A stretch of DNA of 64,000 nt. Origin: Bryum argenteum (lineage: Eukaryota; Streptophyta; Bryopsida; Bryales; Bryaceae). The notes beneath the pieces were generated by a model. That model was given only the letters and a program-made list of their open reading frames with translations, was not told where the DNA came from and made no database searches. This document shows positions 61,601 through 64,000 of this stretch, piece after piece. A program made the translations under genes and the position numbers. The stretch is from the NCBI GenBank assembly GCA_037043015.1, contig CM073321.1:5042001-5106000 (forward strand). Reading direction: 5' to 3'. The first letter of the stretch is position 1. Every line of letters starts with the position of its first letter.

Positions 61601-63317
61601 TGGTGGATAGCTTTTGTAAGTTGGCAAGTATGGAGCCAACAAAAGGGATGGTGACCGCTTTTGACAAGGTGGTGCTCCTTTTTCAGTGTTTGGTGCCGGC
61701 ACCATGGGTTGCCGAAGACCAAAGTGATCGAAGTGATTACTTGGGTTTGGCGGTTGGTAGCCATAATGCATTGAGGCATGGTGCTATGAGTCAATCGCCG
61801 CCCAAGGTGGCTTATGTGTGAAGCCACTTATGCCTAACAACCTAGCTTTTGAATGGATTGCAATCGGAGATGGAACAAAGCCAAGGTGCAAAAGACTTGG
61901 TAGCCATGAGATAGCAACTTATTGAAAAGGACCATGAAAAACTTAGACAAGGCCCGAAGAGGTATGTGAAACAAGTTAACAAAGGGCGGCCTCATGAGGA
62001 GTATGAGGAGGGCTAAAAGGTGTGGTAGGATGTGAAAAATCTCACCTTACCGGATGGCTTGACTCCCATATCCATGGCAAAGTATGTGAGTCCATTTGTC
62101 ATTGCAAAACGGTTGTTTGAGGATGTGTATAAGTTGGACTTACCACCGGACACCATGATTCATGCCACCTTCCATGTCTCATTGCTCAAGCCATATCACA
62201 AAGATAAGGTGAGGCCGGAACGCAAGCAAGTGTTGCGGCCTCCACCCGAACTACTTGGTGATCACTTGGAGTTTGGAGTAAAAGGCATTATGAACTGCCG
62301 GATCACCAAGAAAAAGGGCAAATAATACTTGGTGAAGAGGCGGGGGTACCATGAGAAGGAAACAACATGGTTGAGGCCAAGTCCATGGCCAATGCAAAGG
62401 AGATGGTGGAATGGTATGAAAGTCAACGGAGATCCAAGACACCGAGAAAGCATTGATGAGGACATCAACCTTTGAAGTGGGGGTGAATTACCACACTTGT
62501 GTACACTTGGCCTAAGTTTTGTCTAGCATTTGGTGCAAATGGTGCAAATGACACATGTTGTAATACTTGGTTGACAATTAAGTTGCTGGCAAGTTCCTTG
62601 ATTGCATGTTGGAAGTGAGATGAGTCCTAATCTCATTTTGGATTGCTAGGTTGGTTAGAAGAGGTTGAAGGATACGCGAAGCCAATACTTGGAATGCTGC
62701 AAAACAGGGACCTTGGCTTGGGAGTTGTGAGTGGGTGAACCCCCACGACTCTCAAGCTTAGGACCTTCTCGGGCGGGAGCAAGGTAGTGGCACGGGCTCA
62801 TAAAAGTGCCCTTTGCGGGTTGACCATCGTCAACGCATGGCTTGATCACCCATGTCTCGGTAGAGTGAAGCAAAGGCTAGGTCGGGCGGGACTTAGCATT
62901 ACCCCTAGGCGAGCAAAGTTCACCACTTAAGAGCCTAAGTGTTTGAAAAGAGGGCTTGGTGTTGCGACCAAGAAAGTGTTGGTTAGCCTTGAATTCAATT
63001 CTAAGTCATGTGAGTATGATGGGCTAGTTGAGCCTAACTTGGGGCCATTGGGGGCATTCCAAATGATCTCAAAGTGGATAGGTCTAGTTTATGTGGGTCC
63101 TTCCAAGGAAAGTCCTTGGGTGGAAAGGACCTTAGACCTATCGGGTGCCACCTTTGAGACTTAGCCATTTTCCAAGTAAAAGGATGCTTGGAGCATTGCG
63201 GGGCTAGCTACCCTGGAACGCAGTGCAAGTGCCAAGGAGGCGGCTACCTCAAGAACTTTGTATTGCCGACAAGAGAGATTGTCGATGAGGGCATCGACGC
63301 TGTTTGGTGCGGGTGAG
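58672..63317 (+). mobile_element. Internal region of the family-B chromovirus, fossil
   Basis: Parts in order: gag (about 58980-59425, with LEHALLWWTCYRD-type and GFKGILSDRFTPEYQEIRDG sequence), a CCHC zinc knuckle near 59750, protease (about 59850-60180), reverse transcriptase (about 60240-60620, FGDAFWVVQRP and HDILVFSKS), RNase H (about 60640-61000), integrase (about 61150-62000) and a C-terminal chromodomain (about 62275-62420, GIMNCRITKKKGK then WLRP). The chromodomain targets new copies to chromatin in this clade. The coding region is broken in multiple places. The last 0.8 kb before the 3' LTR is non-coding; a GAAGTGGGGGTGAATT block at 62476 resembles a polypurine tract but lies far from the LTR. 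Confidence 0.8.
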
Positions 63318-64000
63318 TGTCACATCCCTTTCCAAAGGATGCCTGAACACCGTGGTGAGCCGAGAGGACCCCGGGAGTGACGTTCTGGGCTTGGCAAGAG
63401 ACAAGGTGAAGTGACCAAGGGGAGTCCCGAGCAAACAGCACGCAATGGCGTCGTGCTTGGGACGAATTGGGTGGTGTGCCTTACATGGTTGGAAACCTTG
63501 TTTGAGCACGCACCCACGAGTCCAAAGAACGCGCGATTTGGAGTTGTGAGTCATGAGATATGACTCTCCAAAGTTGGAGCGCGTTCCGGGACACTCCGGG
63601 ACTCGGGAGTGTTGCCTTTCGGGACTCAAAATGTCGCCCTTCTTGGATGGCGGCATGTTGCATGTCTTTGGAAAGCTCTAGACAAGAGCTTTCCAAAATG
63701 CTAAGGCTCGTGAGGAGGAAAGTTATGTTTTGGGAGATATGGTTCTCCAAAGCATCGGGACTTCGGGACTCCGGGACTGCTGCCTCCCGGGACTCCCGAA
63801 TGTTCAGAGGAGCATAGCTCCCACATGAAAGCTCCGATTGGAACAAGTGAGGAGTCCATCGACATCTACTCAAAGAGTAGATGTCGAAAATGGGCTCGCA
63901 CGTCCCATTTGGATAACAGAGCTACAAGTTAGCCCGAGAAGAAGATACGGCCCGTTTTTGAGGCTAAGGCAAAAACGGGTGGTCTTCCAAAACAAAAGTG
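63318..64000 (+). repeat. 3' LTR of the family-B element, cut by window end
   Basis: It starts TGTCACATCC and matches the 5' LTR and both solo LTRs. Only the first 683 bp of about 1.48 kb are visible. It keeps the uninterrupted version of the sites where the Tc1 element and the foldback element inserted in other copies, and so gives empty-site references for both. Confidence 0.92.

Larger units (their letters stand above)
52166..64000 (+). mobile_element. Chromodomain Ty3/gypsy element, family B, fossil, 3' end outside window
   Basis: It is inserted in the integrase region of element A, with GTTAT as the likely left copy of its target duplication. The 5' LTR (52166-58657) is split by a foldback element, the internal part runs to 63317, and the 3' LTR leaves the window. 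By eye the first 226 bp of its two LTRs differ at about 16 sites (about 7%), so the insertion is not recent. The two LTRs, the initiator-Met primer site and the chromodomain place it among plant-type chromoviruses. It is broken by multiple coding interruptions. Confidence 0.88.

Noticed and set aside
63249-63873. Recurrent open frames of 60-200 codons inside every family-B LTR, on both strands
   Set aside because: They overlap in several frames of the same LTR sequence, vary between copies and have no protein-like motifs. They reflect the LTR composition.

Overview
The window is eukaryotic nuclear DNA from the green lineage, probably a non-flowering streptophyte (a charophyte alga or a bryophyte; this is inference). 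The evidence is a degenerate plant-type TTTAGGG tract, many short GT-AG introns, a chromodomain Ty3/gypsy element primed by initiator tRNA-Met, and very dense nested transposons. No conserved housekeeping gene, rRNA or tRNA was recognised. A Tc1-type DD34E transposon is unexpected in a plant-like genome.

0-37 kb is an accessory gene region. It holds two copies of a MULE-like SWIM-zinc-finger transposase gene (1-2005, cut by the window edge; 27070-23228, nearly whole), a decayed gene resembling DUF7869-type transposase-like families (5904-3167), and two divergent genes with a ParB-like motif. The first ParB-like gene (17642-21702) is decayed. The second (32052-36399) fits a clean ten-exon model of 1187 codons and appears to join a ParB-like domain to a beta-order DNA methyltransferase-like domain. 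It is preceded by a gene for an acidic protein (27595-31911) that diverges from the second MULE gene. Two clusters of a 19-bp palindrome (8-bp arms, always a 3-nt centre) lie just 5' of the DUF7869-like gene and of the first ParB-like gene. The same palindrome recurs in that gene's introns and last exon. The second ParB-like gene is preceded by a different, 48-56-bp palindrome carried in a satellite. A possible reading is that these genes and palindromes form one mobile or self-marking system, but this is hypothesis only.

7-16.7 kb is AT-rich and nearly gene-free.

37.6-64 kb is a stack of nested transposons. A Ty3/gypsy fossil (element A) is interrupted by a solo LTR of family B that itself carries an intact Tc1 transposon, a second solo LTR of family B in reverse, an unrecognised 3.9-kb insert with an 857-codon open frame, a reversed solo LTR of family C, and a chromodomain gypsy element of family B that runs off the right edge. 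The 5' LTR of the last is split by a 5-kb hAT-like foldback element with 8-bp target duplications and kilobase-scale inverted arms. Target duplications were read at almost every junction, so the order of events can be reconstructed.
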